11,917 bases of DNA from Desulfobacterales bacterium (GCA_029933295.1 JAOZOL010000028.1:1-11917); one strand, 5' to 3'; counted from the stretch's first letter, positions 1-7,262 are shown. Notes: generated from the sequence alone by a model not told the origin. Made by a program: numbers and translations.

Positions 1-1157
1 CCTGCCAGCACATAGGAAGCGGTTCCCATATCACCGGGGATCAAAATCGGCTGGCCAACATCCTTATATTCTTCACACAGCGCCGGGTGCCCCGGGGGAA
101 ATGCCCGGGTGGCGCCTTTTCGATGAACACAGACCCGCTGTTTTTTACCGTCTATCACATGTGTTTCGAACTTGGCAATATTGTGACATACATCATAAAC
201 CAGGTCCATGGCAAGGTCTCTGGGGCTGATACCAAAAACCCGCATCAATACGTCCTTGGCACGATGCATGAGAACCTGCCGGTTGGCCCAGGCAAAATTT
301 GCGGCACACGCCATGGCCCGGTAATACTGTTTTCCGGCTGGTGATTTGATTTTCGCGCAGGCAAGCTGACGATCAGGCACCGGCACGCCATCGATATGCA
401 GCCGTTTAGCCATGGAAGACAGAAAATCATCGCAAATTTGGTGGCCCAGCCCCCGGGACCCGGTATGGAGCAATACCGTGATATGCTGTTCAAAAAGACC
501 AAAAGCCCTTGCGGCCGCTTTGTCAAATATTTCGTCAACCACCCCGATTTCAAGAAAATGATTGCCCGAGCCAAGGGTGCCCAGCTGCTTTTTGCCCCGA
601 TCCAGTGCCCGCTGGCTCACAGCCGACGGGTCCGCATCTGCCATGCAGCCGTTATCCTCGGTATGTCGGATGTCCGTTTCCTCACCATATCCATTCCGGA
701 TCGTCCACGGACTGCCTGTTTTAAGGGCTTTTTTTAAATCCGGATATGATAGTTTCACGTTACTGGTGGAGCCGACACCAGCTGGTATAGCGCCATAAAG
801 GGCGTTTACCAGGTTTTCGAGCTGAGGCCGTGCTTCTTTGTCCGTCAGGCCGGTCACTGCCAGACGAACGCCGCAGTTGATGTCATAACCCACACCGCCC
901 GGAGATATTACTCCGGTGTCGCAGTCAAAACCGGCCACACCGCCAATGGGAAACCCGTACCCCCAGTGGATGTCCGGCATGGCCATTGCTGCATTTAAAA
1001 TTCCCGGCAGCTGGGCCACATTCACAAGCTGTTTAAAGGTTTCATCTTTTTTAACGGCATTGATCATGTCCGTGCTGGAATAGATTCGGGCCGGCACCAG
1101 CATGGGGCCCTGTTTTTCAATTTCCCAGCGAAAGTTGTCTATTTGTTTAAGTTCCAT
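1..1157 (-). CDS. rtcB: RtcB, RNA-splicing ligase (3'-phosphate/2',3'-cyclic phosphate joining to 5'-OH), C-terminus off the left edge
   Basis: The open frame runs uninterrupted from ATG at 1157 to base 1, giving about 385 residues of a family usually near 480. RtcB is a GTP- and Mn-dependent RNA ligase that seals 2',3'-cyclic-phosphate or 3'-phosphate ends to 5'-OH ends in RNA repair and tRNA splicing. Metal-site motifs are visible: DINCGVR with Cys95, GNHFLEIG with His200, LLHTGSRGLGHQ with His231, and CHNIAKFE with His325. These match the spacing of the Cys-His-His-His metal ligands of Pyrococcus RtcB almost exactly. HRKGATRAFPPGHP (345-358) and GDMGTASY are also typical. The guanylated histidine of the HGAGR motif would lie about 20 residues beyond the edge, so it cannot be checked here. 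The gene follows archease by 21 bases with only a weak ribosome binding site, consistent with coupled expression. Family assignment is secure. Confidence 0.97.
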   Translation of the reverse strand, partial: MELKQIDNFRWEIEKQGPMLVPARIYSSTDMINAVKKDETFKQLVNVAQLPGILNAAMAMPDIHWGYGFPIGGVAGFDCDTGVISPGGVGYDINCGVRLAVTGLTDKEARPQLENLVNALYGAIPAGVGSTSNVKLSYPDLKKALKTGSPWTIRNGYGEETDIRHTEDNGCMADADPSAVSQRALDRGKKQLGTLGSGNHFLEIGVVDEIFDKAAARAFGLFEQHITVLLHTGSRGLGHQICDDFLSSMAKRLHIDGVPVPDRQLACAKIKSPAGKQYYRAMACAANFAWANRQVLMHRAKDVLMRVFGISPRDLAMDLVYDVCHNIAKFETHVIDGKKQRVCVHRKGATRAFPPGHPALCEEYKDVGQPILIPGDMGTASYVLA

Positions 1158-1178
1158 GAAAATGGCCCTTAATCAATA

Positions 1179-1592
1179 TTAAACATCAAAAATAATGGTC
1201 GCCTGCCAGCCGTCATCGGTCCGGTCAACAGAGATGCCATGATAGGTGACGGCCTTAATATCCATTAAAATCTCATGTGTTTTTGGTATATATGTATCAC
1301 AGGTGATGTCTGCTGTCAGGTGGTTATTATCGATTTCATTTATATATATCTGTTTGACCAAAAGGTTCTCTATGGTCCAGAAAGCTAAGAGTTCGCGAAG
1401 AAAATTAATCAGCAGGTCTGCTCTGTCGATCCCGGAAACCTGAAACTTTCTTGTATGACTGCCTTTTAGTTGATCCATATCAACAATCTGTTCATACATG
1501 GCACGGGCGGCCGTCTCAAACAGGTCTTTTATGTTGCCGCCGGTCACATGAATGCCGATATCAGCCGTATGATCAATGAGTTCATAGGGCAT
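1179..1592 (-). CDS. Archease, RtcB activation partner
   Basis: This 137-residue protein has the usual archease length. Archease speeds guanylation and turnover of RtcB and lets it use other nucleotide cofactors; it acts in the cytoplasm. Visible family marks are the N-terminal HTADIG motif (residues 8-13, metal-binding Asp11), the amphipathic stretch DLLINFLRELL (59-69), the segment from His106 through KAVTYHG (113-119), and the C-terminal Asp136 of IIFDV, which corresponds to the family's conserved acidic C-terminal residue. Its ATG shares one base with the TGA of the upstream moeA-PBP gene (TGATG), and no strong Shine-Dalgarno sequence precedes it, so translational coupling is likely. rtcB follows 21 bases downstream, the standard functional pairing for this family. 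I see nothing damaged. Homologues are often labelled simply archease or protein archease. Confidence 0.96.
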   Translation of the reverse strand: MPYELIDHTADIGIHVTGGNIKDLFETAARAMYEQIVDMDQLKGSHTRKFQVSGIDRADLLINFLRELLAFWTIENLLVKQIYINEIDNNHLTADITCDTYIPKTHEILMDIKAVTYHGISVDRTDDGWQATIIFDV

Positions 1593-3529
1593 CAGGCGTT
1601 TGTCCAGAGAATGTCGCCTGTTTTTTCCATATGATAGCCGCCGAGCTGTTTTACACGCGATCGAAATTCAGAGGAGGCGATAATATCCATCAGGAGTCTG
1701 ATGTTATCGGATTCAAACACATCGGCCGGAATCAACAGATCATAAGATTCCGTAACAACAGGTATAAAATCAAGATTCAATGCTTTGGCTGCCGCGTAAA
1801 TACCTAAGCCGGCATCAGCAGTTCCGCTTAAAACAGCCACGGCCACGGCCATATGGGTAAATTCTTCATTTTCATATCCGGAAATATCTAAAGGATTCAG
1901 CCCCATCTGATTGAGCTTAAAATCTAACAGAATCCGGGTGCCGGAACCGGACTGGCGATTAATAAAGGATACGTCTTTTCTGCACAGATCTTTGATGTCC
2001 TTGATATTTTCAGGATTGCCGGGTTTGATGATCAGACCCTGGTCCCGCCTAACCAGATGAACCAGCTTTACAGGCGTATCAGGCAGATATTTTTTAATGT
2101 AGGAAATATTGTAGCTGCCGTCTTCCGGGTTTAACAAATGGGTGCCGGCCAGATGGCATAATCCTTTTTTGATTGCCATAAGACCGCCCATGCTTCCCAC
2201 ATGAGACGATGAAAGAGAGATGCGGCTGCTTTTGCCCCTTACCAGATCGGCTATCACATCCATGGTGTTGTCATGGCTTCCCACAGCCACAATGGTATTT
2301 TCGATGACTTTAACCGGACGAAGCAGGGTCGCTTTTATCGGTTTGTTCTCTGCAATCCCTTCAATATGGTTGGGTATCCGGATAATTCCGTCAGCTTCCG
2401 TAAAACTGGTGATGCACCCGGCACCCCGGGGAAGGGGGGTTGCCACGATTTTATCTCCCACGCAGCCCAGTTTAACCCGCAAAAATTCTTCAAGCCCGAG
2501 TTTTGACGGTATTTTTTTGGTCGGAGTGACTTCAATTTCATGGATTTGTGCATCCGGCTGATTCATCATTCGATAAATAAACGGCCGGATTAGTTGATCA
2601 AACGCGATAATGGCTGATACCGGATATCCCGGAATCCCGAAGGTCGGTTTTTTGTTTATTTTTCCGATAATAACGGGTTTTCCCGGCATCATGGTGACGC
2701 CGTGGACCAGTACCTCTCCCAGCCTGGAAATGACCATTTTGGCAAAATCTTCCGAACCTGCGGATGATCCACCCACAATGAACAGGATGTCGGCATCACC
2801 GGTCGCGGCATCCTGAATAAGCTTTGATATAAGATCAAAATCATCTTTAATGATGCTGTTTCGGGTATATTGTCCGCCGCAGGTTTCAACAAGTTTGCCC
2901 AGCATATGGGAATTGGATTCCAGCACCTGGCCGGGATTTAAGTTTTTTAATACTGCCTGTTGATGATCAACCAGTTCAGACCCTGTGGGCTGAATGAAAA
3001 TGTGTGGTTTTTTCCAGACAGCAACAGTTGAAATACCGGCGGAGATAAGCGCGCCGATACAGTATGGTGTAATCTTCTGGTTTCTGGCAAATACCAGCTC
3101 CGTGGCCACAATGTCTTCTCCCATGCGCCGGACATTTTGCCAGGGAAATGCCGGGGCTTCAATTTCAACCTGGGCTTCATCCAATACATTGATATTTTCG
3201 ATCATGATGACTGCATTGGTGTTCTCCGGCATCACATGACCGGTATTGATATAAGATGCATCGTTGCCGATAATCAGTGTTTTTGGGGCATATTCGCTGG
3301 CGCCGAAGGTGGATTCGGCTAAAACGGCAATGCCGTCCATGGCGGCTGCATGAAAATTAGGAGAGGAAATTTTTGCATAAACAGGTTCTGCCAGAACACG
3401 GTCGACTGCATCGGTGACGTCAATTTGTTCAGCCGACAATCGGCTGGATAACGCAAACGCGTCAAAAAGAATTTGACGGGCTTGTTTAAGTGTTTTCATT
3501 TTCAGGTAGATGTTTCGTTTATTTGTCAT
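1592..3529 (-). CDS. MoeA-type molybdopterin molybdenumtransferase fused to a C-terminal PBP-like (ModA/TupA-type) domain
   Basis: The 645-residue protein has two parts. Residues about 11-405 are MoeA, which inserts molybdate (or tungstate) into adenylylated molybdopterin: FHAAAMDGIAV (59-69), VRRMGEDI (133-140), PTGSELV (181-187), GGSSAGSEDF (253-262), MPGKPVIIG (281-289) and GIPGYPVSAI (298-307). Residues about 410-645 match the PBP_like family (PF12727): VGSHDNTMDV (416-425), SSHVGSMGGLMAI (441-453), AGTHLL (461-466), NRQSGSGTR (524-532) and SGTADAGLGI (568-577). There is no signal peptide, so this solute-binding-like domain is cytoplasmic. I infer that it binds an oxyanion or acts as a chaperone or sensor for the MoeA part. 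The gene lies 7 bases after another moeA. ATG at 3529 has no clear Shine-Dalgarno sequence; Met11 (ATG at 3499) is an alternative start. Relative to MoeA1, TGDE is changed to TGSE, retaining the Glu. Confidence 0.93.
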   Translation of the reverse strand: MTNKRNIYLKMKTLKQARQILFDAFALSSRLSAEQIDVTDAVDRVLAEPVYAKISSPNFHAAAMDGIAVLAESTFGASEYAPKTLIIGNDASYINTGHVMPENTNAVIMIENINVLDEAQVEIEAPAFPWQNVRRMGEDIVATELVFARNQKITPYCIGALISAGISTVAVWKKPHIFIQPTGSELVDHQQAVLKNLNPGQVLESNSHMLGKLVETCGGQYTRNSIIKDDFDLISKLIQDAATGDADILFIVGGSSAGSEDFAKMVISRLGEVLVHGVTMMPGKPVIIGKINKKPTFGIPGYPVSAIIAFDQLIRPFIYRMMNQPDAQIHEIEVTPTKKIPSKLGLEEFLRVKLGCVGDKIVATPLPRGAGCITSFTEADGIIRIPNHIEGIAENKPIKATLLRPVKVIENTIVAVGSHDNTMDVIADLVRGKSSRISLSSSHVGSMGGLMAIKKGLCHLAGTHLLNPEDGSYNISYIKKYLPDTPVKLVHLVRRDQGLIIKPGNPENIKDIKDLCRKDVSFINRQSGSGTRILLDFKLNQMGLNPLDISGYENEEFTHMAVAVAVLSGTADAGLGIYAAAKALNLDFIPVVTESYDLLIPADVFESDNIRLLMDIIASSEFRSRVKQLGGYHMEKTGDILWTNA

Positions 3530-3536
3530 GATTTTT

Positions 3537-4769
3537 TTATATCGGAATCACCGATACCTCTGTTCCCTTATTAAGTCCTTCAGTATTCATATCAATTTCA
3601 ATCAGGCCGTCTGCCTGGACCATGGTATTGATCAGACCGGATTTACCAAGGATCGGTTCGGCCCATAACACGTTATCTGATTTTTTTAATCGTACCCGCA
3701 CAAAATCGATCCGGCCCTGAGCAGATGACAGATTCCTGCTGATTTTTGCTAAAATATAAGGCTGATTTCGATTTTTAAGAAGATCCTTGCCGCCGGCATG
3801 TTCGACAAAGGGTCGAACCACCCGGTCGAATACGACCATGGCGGATGTTACATGGCCGGGCAGCCCCCATACCGGTTTGTTGCCGGCTTTTGCCAGAATA
3901 GTCGGTTTCCCGGGGCTCATGGGTATGCCATGAACAAGGATTCTGGAATTATTCAAAGCGTTTAAAACATCTATGGTCAGGTCCCGGGTTCCCACGGAGC
4001 TGCCGCCGGAAATGACGATCATGTCTGAGTTTTTGACAGCCAAAGTGCATTTTTCAAACAGGGCCTGATAATCATCTTTAATAATCCCATAGGATACCGC
4101 AAGCCCGCCGCTGTTTATAATCTGACTAAACAGGGAGTAGGAATTGATGTCGCGAACCTGGGCCGGACCCGGAGTGGCCTGAATAGGAACTATTTCATCG
4201 CCGGTTGATAAAATTCCGATCACCGGTTTTTTATAAACATCCACCCGGTCTTTTCCAAGGGCTGCGAGCAGACCGATTTCCTGGGGACGAATTTTAATCC
4301 CCGCCTCAACCAGGGTTTGCCCTTCATGGACATCTTCGCCCTTTATGATCACATTGCCGCCCGGGGCGACACTTTTATAAACTTCAAGGGTGGTGTCATC
4401 AATCTCAGTGACGTATTCCAGCATCACCACGCTGTCGGCCCCGTCCGGCAGCATGCCGCCGGTGGATATTCTGATGGCATTACCGGGAGAAATCGAATCC
4501 GGTGACTTTTTCCCCATGGCAATGGCGCCGGTGAGTGTCAGATAAGCGGGATTTCCTTCGGACGCGCCATAGGTGGATGATGCACAAACCGCATATCCAT
4601 CCATGGTTGAGCGCGCAAAACCAGGAATATCCTCTTTGGCCTTGATATCCTGAGCAAGAATCCTTCCGGTCGCCTCGGTGACGGGAATATTCTCATCAGA
4701 AACAACCGGAAAAGAACTGATATATTCAAACACTTCTTCAAGGGGTGTGACGGTAAAAAAATCTTTCAT
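3537..4769 (-). CDS. moeA: MoeA, molybdopterin molybdenumtransferase (stand-alone copy)
   Basis: This 410-residue protein has the standard MoeA length. It ligates molybdate to adenylyl-molybdopterin in the last common step of molybdenum cofactor synthesis. Motifs in order: IPGFARSTMDGYAV (48-61, Asp57), KGEDVHEGQ (143-151), STGDEIV (188-194, Glu192), RDINSYSL (206-213), ISGGSSVGTRDL (253-264), MSPGKPTILA (284-293), WGLPGHVTSAM (301-311) and QADGLIEI (385-392). The C-terminal domain IV is complete. I chose ATG at 4769 rather than the in-frame ATG at 4874, because an AGGAG at 4777-4781 sits 7 bases upstream and the longer start adds 35 residues unlike MoeA. The first 32 bases overlap the end of the dapF-like gene. 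The Arg found ahead of the GED motif in E. coli MoeA appears to be Ile141 here, whereas the fused paralogue keeps Arg. Confidence 0.95.
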   Translation of the reverse strand: MKDFFTVTPLEEVFEYISSFPVVSDENIPVTEATGRILAQDIKAKEDIPGFARSTMDGYAVCASSTYGASEGNPAYLTLTGAIAMGKKSPDSISPGNAIRISTGGMLPDGADSVVMLEYVTEIDDTTLEVYKSVAPGGNVIIKGEDVHEGQTLVEAGIKIRPQEIGLLAALGKDRVDVYKKPVIGILSTGDEIVPIQATPGPAQVRDINSYSLFSQIINSGGLAVSYGIIKDDYQALFEKCTLAVKNSDMIVISGGSSVGTRDLTIDVLNALNNSRILVHGIPMSPGKPTILAKAGNKPVWGLPGHVTSAMVVFDRVVRPFVEHAGGKDLLKNRNQPYILAKISRNLSSAQGRIDFVRVRLKKSDNVLWAEPILGKSGLINTMVQADGLIEIDMNTEGLNKGTEVSVIPI

Positions 4770-5613
4770 TATACATCTCCTGCCGGAATATCTCGGGATC
4801 AATAATCCCCTCCCCAACCCGAACGACCGGACCTGTGAGCGAGATGGAGAGATCTTTATGAACGTGAATTTCAAGTTTTCCGCCCGGCATGTGAACGGTC
4901 ATATCCTGATCCGTAAACCCCAGTCGAAAGGCCACGGCTGCGGCTGCTGAACTGCTGCTCCCGGATGCCAGCGTGTATCCTGCGCCTCGTTCCCAGATTT
5001 CAATTTTAATATTTGCACGGTCCATGATTTTCATAAACTGCACATTGGTCCGATTGGGAAAAATACGATGGGTTTCCAGTTTCGGGCCCAGCCGTTTTGC
5101 AAGCTCGGGGGATATGGCATCTGTGATAATCACACAATGCGGATTCCCGATGGTTGCGGCGCTGTACGTAATCTCTTCTCCGTCAATGACGATTTTGTCA
5201 TTTAATGCCTCATGGTCCGGTCCGGTCATTGGTATCTGCCGGCTGTTAAAACTTATTTTTCCCATGTCAACGGATATCAACCCGTCTTTATGGACTCTGG
5301 ATTCAACGATTCCGCCTATGGTTGAGATGGTAAACGGGTTGTTTGAAACCAGGCCTTTATCCCAAAGATATCTTGAAAAAATACGAAGTCCGTTTCCGCT
5401 TTTTTCCGCCTCACTGCCATCCGGGTTATATATTTTTACGCTAAAATCCGCAGATTGATCATCCATTGGTCCCAGAAGAATGCCGTCCGAGCCGATTCCG
5501 TAATTTCGATGACATATCAGCCGGATTTGGGGCACGGATAAGTTTATACTGGTATCAGCCGGGTCCAGCACAATATAGTCATTTCCAAGGCCATGATATT
5601 TATAAAATTTCAT
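4738..5613 (-). CDS. DapF-family epimerase/racemase with both catalytic cysteines replaced by serine
   Basis: The 291-residue protein is full length for diaminopimelate epimerase and carries most of its motifs: YHGLGNDYIVLD (6-17), GIGSDG (39-44), NPDGSEAEKSGNGLR (63-77), TIGNPHCVI (154-162), PNRTNVQF (186-193) and WERGAGYTLASGSSSSA (207-223). DapF interconverts LL- and meso-diaminopimelate by a two-base mechanism with two cysteines (Cys73 and Cys217 in the Haemophilus enzyme). Here both are serine: Ser72, AGC at 5398-5400, and Ser217, TCC at 4963-4965. The substrate-binding Asn, Glu and Arg motifs are kept. No lysine-pathway gene is nearby; moeA overlaps its 3' end by 32 bases. A ribosome site (AGGA, 7 bases upstream) fits ATG 5613. 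The fold assignment is firm; the reaction is open. It could be a serine-based isomerase or lyase, a non-catalytic binding protein, or a divergent DapF. Confidence 0.88.
   Translation of the reverse strand: MKFYKYHGLGNDYIVLDPADTSINLSVPQIRLICHRNYGIGSDGILLGPMDDQSADFSVKIYNPDGSEAEKSGNGLRIFSRYLWDKGLVSNNPFTISTIGGIVESRVHKDGLISVDMGKISFNSRQIPMTGPDHEALNDKIVIDGEEITYSAATIGNPHCVIITDAISPELAKRLGPKLETHRIFPNRTNVQFMKIMDRANIKIEIWERGAGYTLASGSSSSAAAAVAFRLGFTDQDMTVHMPGGKLEIHVHKDLSISLTGPVVRVGEGIIDPEIFRQEMYNERFFYRHTP
4777..4781 (-). promoter_or_regulatory. Strong Shine-Dalgarno site deciding the moeA start
   Basis: The minus strand reads AGGAG seven bases before ATG at 4769, inside the 3' end of the dapF-like gene. 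It is the best ribosome binding site in the left block and supports the shorter 410-residue MoeA. It also suggests moeA can be translated independently of the upstream frame. Confidence 0.8.
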
Positions 5614-5653
5614 TTTTATTCCTGAGAATTATTTTTACGAAACCATCTAATTG

Positions 5654-5682
5654 AATCTATCAACACATTTACTTATGGACAA
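5654..5682 (-). promoter_or_regulatory. Candidate sigma70-type promoter for the dapF-like/moeA/rtcB operon
   Basis: On the minus strand TTGTCC (5677-5682) is followed after 17 bases by TAGATT (5654-5659), each matching four of six consensus bases. Transcription would begin near 5647, leaving a leader of about 33 bases before ATG 5613. It lies in the only sizeable gap (106 bases) upstream of the five-gene series. This is a match by eye only. Confidence 0.35.
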
Positions 5683-5697
5683 GATTAAATTTGATAT

Positions 5698-5723
5698 CTG
5701 AATTTTGCACGAGCAAAATTCAG
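5698..5723. repeat. Perfect 11-bp inverted repeat with 4-base loop at the nfo 3' end
   Basis: CTGAATTTTGC (5698-5708) pairs exactly with GCAAAATTCAG (5713-5723) around the loop ACGA. The nfo stop codon (5720-5722) lies within the right arm. On the minus strand the bases after the stem are AT-rich (ATATCAAATTTAATC) but do not form a clear U-tract. A role as a weak terminator or 3'-end stabiliser for nth-nfo is possible; a protein-binding palindrome just upstream of the next operon is the alternative. Confidence 0.6.
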
Positions 5724-6616
5724 GTAATAACAAGGGTAAGAATGGACCCAGGAAGGCTTCTAAGGCGATTTAAATTCATCTCATCTCCGTCTTCCAGCCC
5801 TTTTATCTTCGGCGTTTCAATAATTTTAGGGATATTTTTAAAGCGAAAATCATTTATCAAGTATTTAAATGCATCCAGACCTATAAATCCTTCTCCGATA
5901 TGCTCATGACGGTCCACCCGTGAACCGGCTTTTTTTTTTGAATCATTTAAGTGAATCACAAAAAGTTTTTCCAGACCGACAATTTGATCAAATTCGGCGA
6001 TAGTGTTTCGATAGCCTTCAGGGGTTGAAATGTCGTATCCGGCAGCAAAAATATGGCAGGTGTCGAGACAGACACCGATCCGAGATTGGTTATGGACCCG
6101 CTCCATGATGGCCGCCAATTGCTCAAAGGTATGGCCAATGCCGGAACCCTGGCCGGCGGTTGTTTCAAGTAGCAGGCGGGTTTTTATGTCTTTGGTTAAA
6201 TCAAATATCTGATTGATATTGTCGGCAATTCGGCGGATGCCTTTTTCTTCGCCATTGCCCATATGGGAGCCGGGGTGAAGCACAATGTAGGGGATATTAA
6301 GTTGATCACAGCGGATGAGTTCCTGTTTTAACGCCTCACATGACATGGCTGATTTTTTTTTGTCCATGCCGGCAATGTTGATGAGATATGACGCATGTGA
6401 GGTAATTTCATAAATTCCGGTTTCTTTTTTAGCAGCTTTAAATTTTTTAATTTCTTTGTCAGATAGAATTTTTTCCTTCCAGGTATTGGCGTTTTTGGTA
6501 AAAATCTGAAGGGTGTTGCACTGATACGATACGGCTTCATAAAGTGCTTTGTGTATTCCCCCGGCAATTGAAAAATGCGCGCCTAAAAGTAGGGTGTTAT
6601 GGTCGTTGCTGTTCAT
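5720..6616 (-). CDS. nfo: Endonuclease IV, AP endonuclease
   Basis: This 298-residue protein is close to the 285 residues of E. coli Nfo. It cuts DNA 5' to abasic sites in base-excision repair and uses a three-zinc centre. All nine expected metal ligands are visible in order: His74 (SHASYLIN), His114 (VLHPGSHMG), Glu151 (LLETTAGQG), Asp185 and His188 (CLDTCHIF), His222 (IHLNDSK), Asp235 and His237 (DRHEHIGEG), and Glu267 (ETPK). The C-terminus ends normally after MNLNRLRSLPG. It begins 4 bases after nth, which makes the AP lyase the natural partner. No strong Shine-Dalgarno sequence precedes ATG 6616, suggesting coupling to nth. Two homopolymer runs, 10 T at 5930-5939 and 9 T at 6353-6361 on the plus strand, encode Lys-Lys-Lys and are potential slippage sites. 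The stop codon lies in a hairpin. Confidence 0.97.
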   Translation of the reverse strand: MNSNDHNTLLLGAHFSIAGGIHKALYEAVSYQCNTLQIFTKNANTWKEKILSDKEIKKFKAAKKETGIYEITSHASYLINIAGMDKKKSAMSCEALKQELIRCDQLNIPYIVLHPGSHMGNGEEKGIRRIADNINQIFDLTKDIKTRLLLETTAGQGSGIGHTFEQLAAIMERVHNQSRIGVCLDTCHIFAAGYDISTPEGYRNTIAEFDQIVGLEKLFVIHLNDSKKKAGSRVDRHEHIGEGFIGLDAFKYLINDFRFKNIPKIIETPKIKGLEDGDEMNLNRLRSLPGSILTLVIT

Positions 6617-6620
6617 CAGC

Positions 6621-7262
6621 TTATTTGCGTTTGTCCGGATAGTTGCACAAATGATTTAAAAAACAGTTAGGGCAGTCGGGTTTCCGGGCATTACATACGG
6701 CCCTGCCGAAATAGATGAGCCACAGGGAAAAATCATTCCATTCGTTTTCGGGGATGACCTTCATGAGGTCAAATTCAATTTTAACCGGGTTTTTGTTTGC
6801 GGTCAGCCCCAGACGTTGTGAAATTCTGGCCACATGGGTGTCCACCACCATGCCGGGAATACCAAATGCTGCACCGAGTACCACATTGGCTGTTTTACGC
6901 CCCACGCCGGGGAGTTTCACCAGTTCATCCAAGGTGCCCGGGACTTCTCCGTTGTAAAGTTCAATCAGTGCTTTGGCACAATTTTTGATATTTCTGGCTT
7001 TATTATGATAGAATCCTGTTGAATGGATCAGGGGTTCGATTTTTTTAATCGGTGCTTTGGCAAAATCTTCGGGGGTTTTAAGCCGGGCAAAGAGTTTCGG
7101 CGTAACCCCATTGACCTGCCGGTCAGTACACTGGGCGGACAGGATTGTTGCCACTAAAAGCTGAAACGCATTTTTATGATTTAACTGCGTCTTGACATCA
7201 GGATATTTCATCTTTAATATCTGACGAATTTTTTTGATGCGGGTGTTGTTTTTTTTGCTCAT
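6621..7262 (-). CDS. nth: Endonuclease III, DNA glycosylase/AP lyase
   Basis: The 213-residue protein has the usual Nth length. It removes oxidised pyrimidines and nicks the abasic site. Motifs: LSAQCTDRQVN (41-51), the helix-hairpin-helix LPGVGRKTANVV (117-128) with catalytic Lys123, and VVDTHVARISQRL (139-151) with catalytic Asp141. The C-terminal [4Fe-4S] loop has Cys190, Cys197, Cys200 and Cys206 in the canonical C-x6-C-x2-C-x5-C spacing. It is the first gene of the nth-nfo pair and is divergent from the PP-loop gene across a gap of about 50 bases. No good Shine-Dalgarno sequence precedes ATG 7262. Nothing is truncated. Retention of the iron-sulfur cluster separates it from cluster-free relatives. 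Confidence 0.97.
   Translation of the reverse strand: MSKKNNTRIKKIRQILKMKYPDVKTQLNHKNAFQLLVATILSAQCTDRQVNGVTPKLFARLKTPEDFAKAPIKKIEPLIHSTGFYHNKARNIKNCAKALIELYNGEVPGTLDELVKLPGVGRKTANVVLGAAFGIPGMVVDTHVARISQRLGLTANKNPVKIEFDLMKVIPENEWNDFSLWLIYFGRAVCNARKPDCPNCFLNHLCNYPDKRK

Noticed and set aside
245..737. Open frames on both strands of about 110 codons within the rtcB region.
   Set aside because: The rtcB frame is uninterrupted through the whole stretch with all its metal-ligand motifs; these other frames carry no family signature.
4770..4874. A 35-residue N-terminal extension of MoeA from the in-frame ATG at 4874.
   Set aside because: It is the antiparallel-free shadow of dapF coding in another frame, is rich in Arg/Ser and unlike MoeA N-termini, and the strong AGGAG site points to ATG 4769.
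4963..5400. Selenocysteine or a read error explaining the missing DapF cysteines.
   Set aside because: The codons are AGC and TCC, not TGA, and each would need its own separate substitution to restore Cys; the frame is otherwise clean.
4973..5458. A 161-codon open frame on the plus strand opposite the dapF-like gene.
   Set aside because: It lies wholly antisense to a well-supported protein, shows no recognisable motif and has no ribosome binding site; it looks like a shadow frame.
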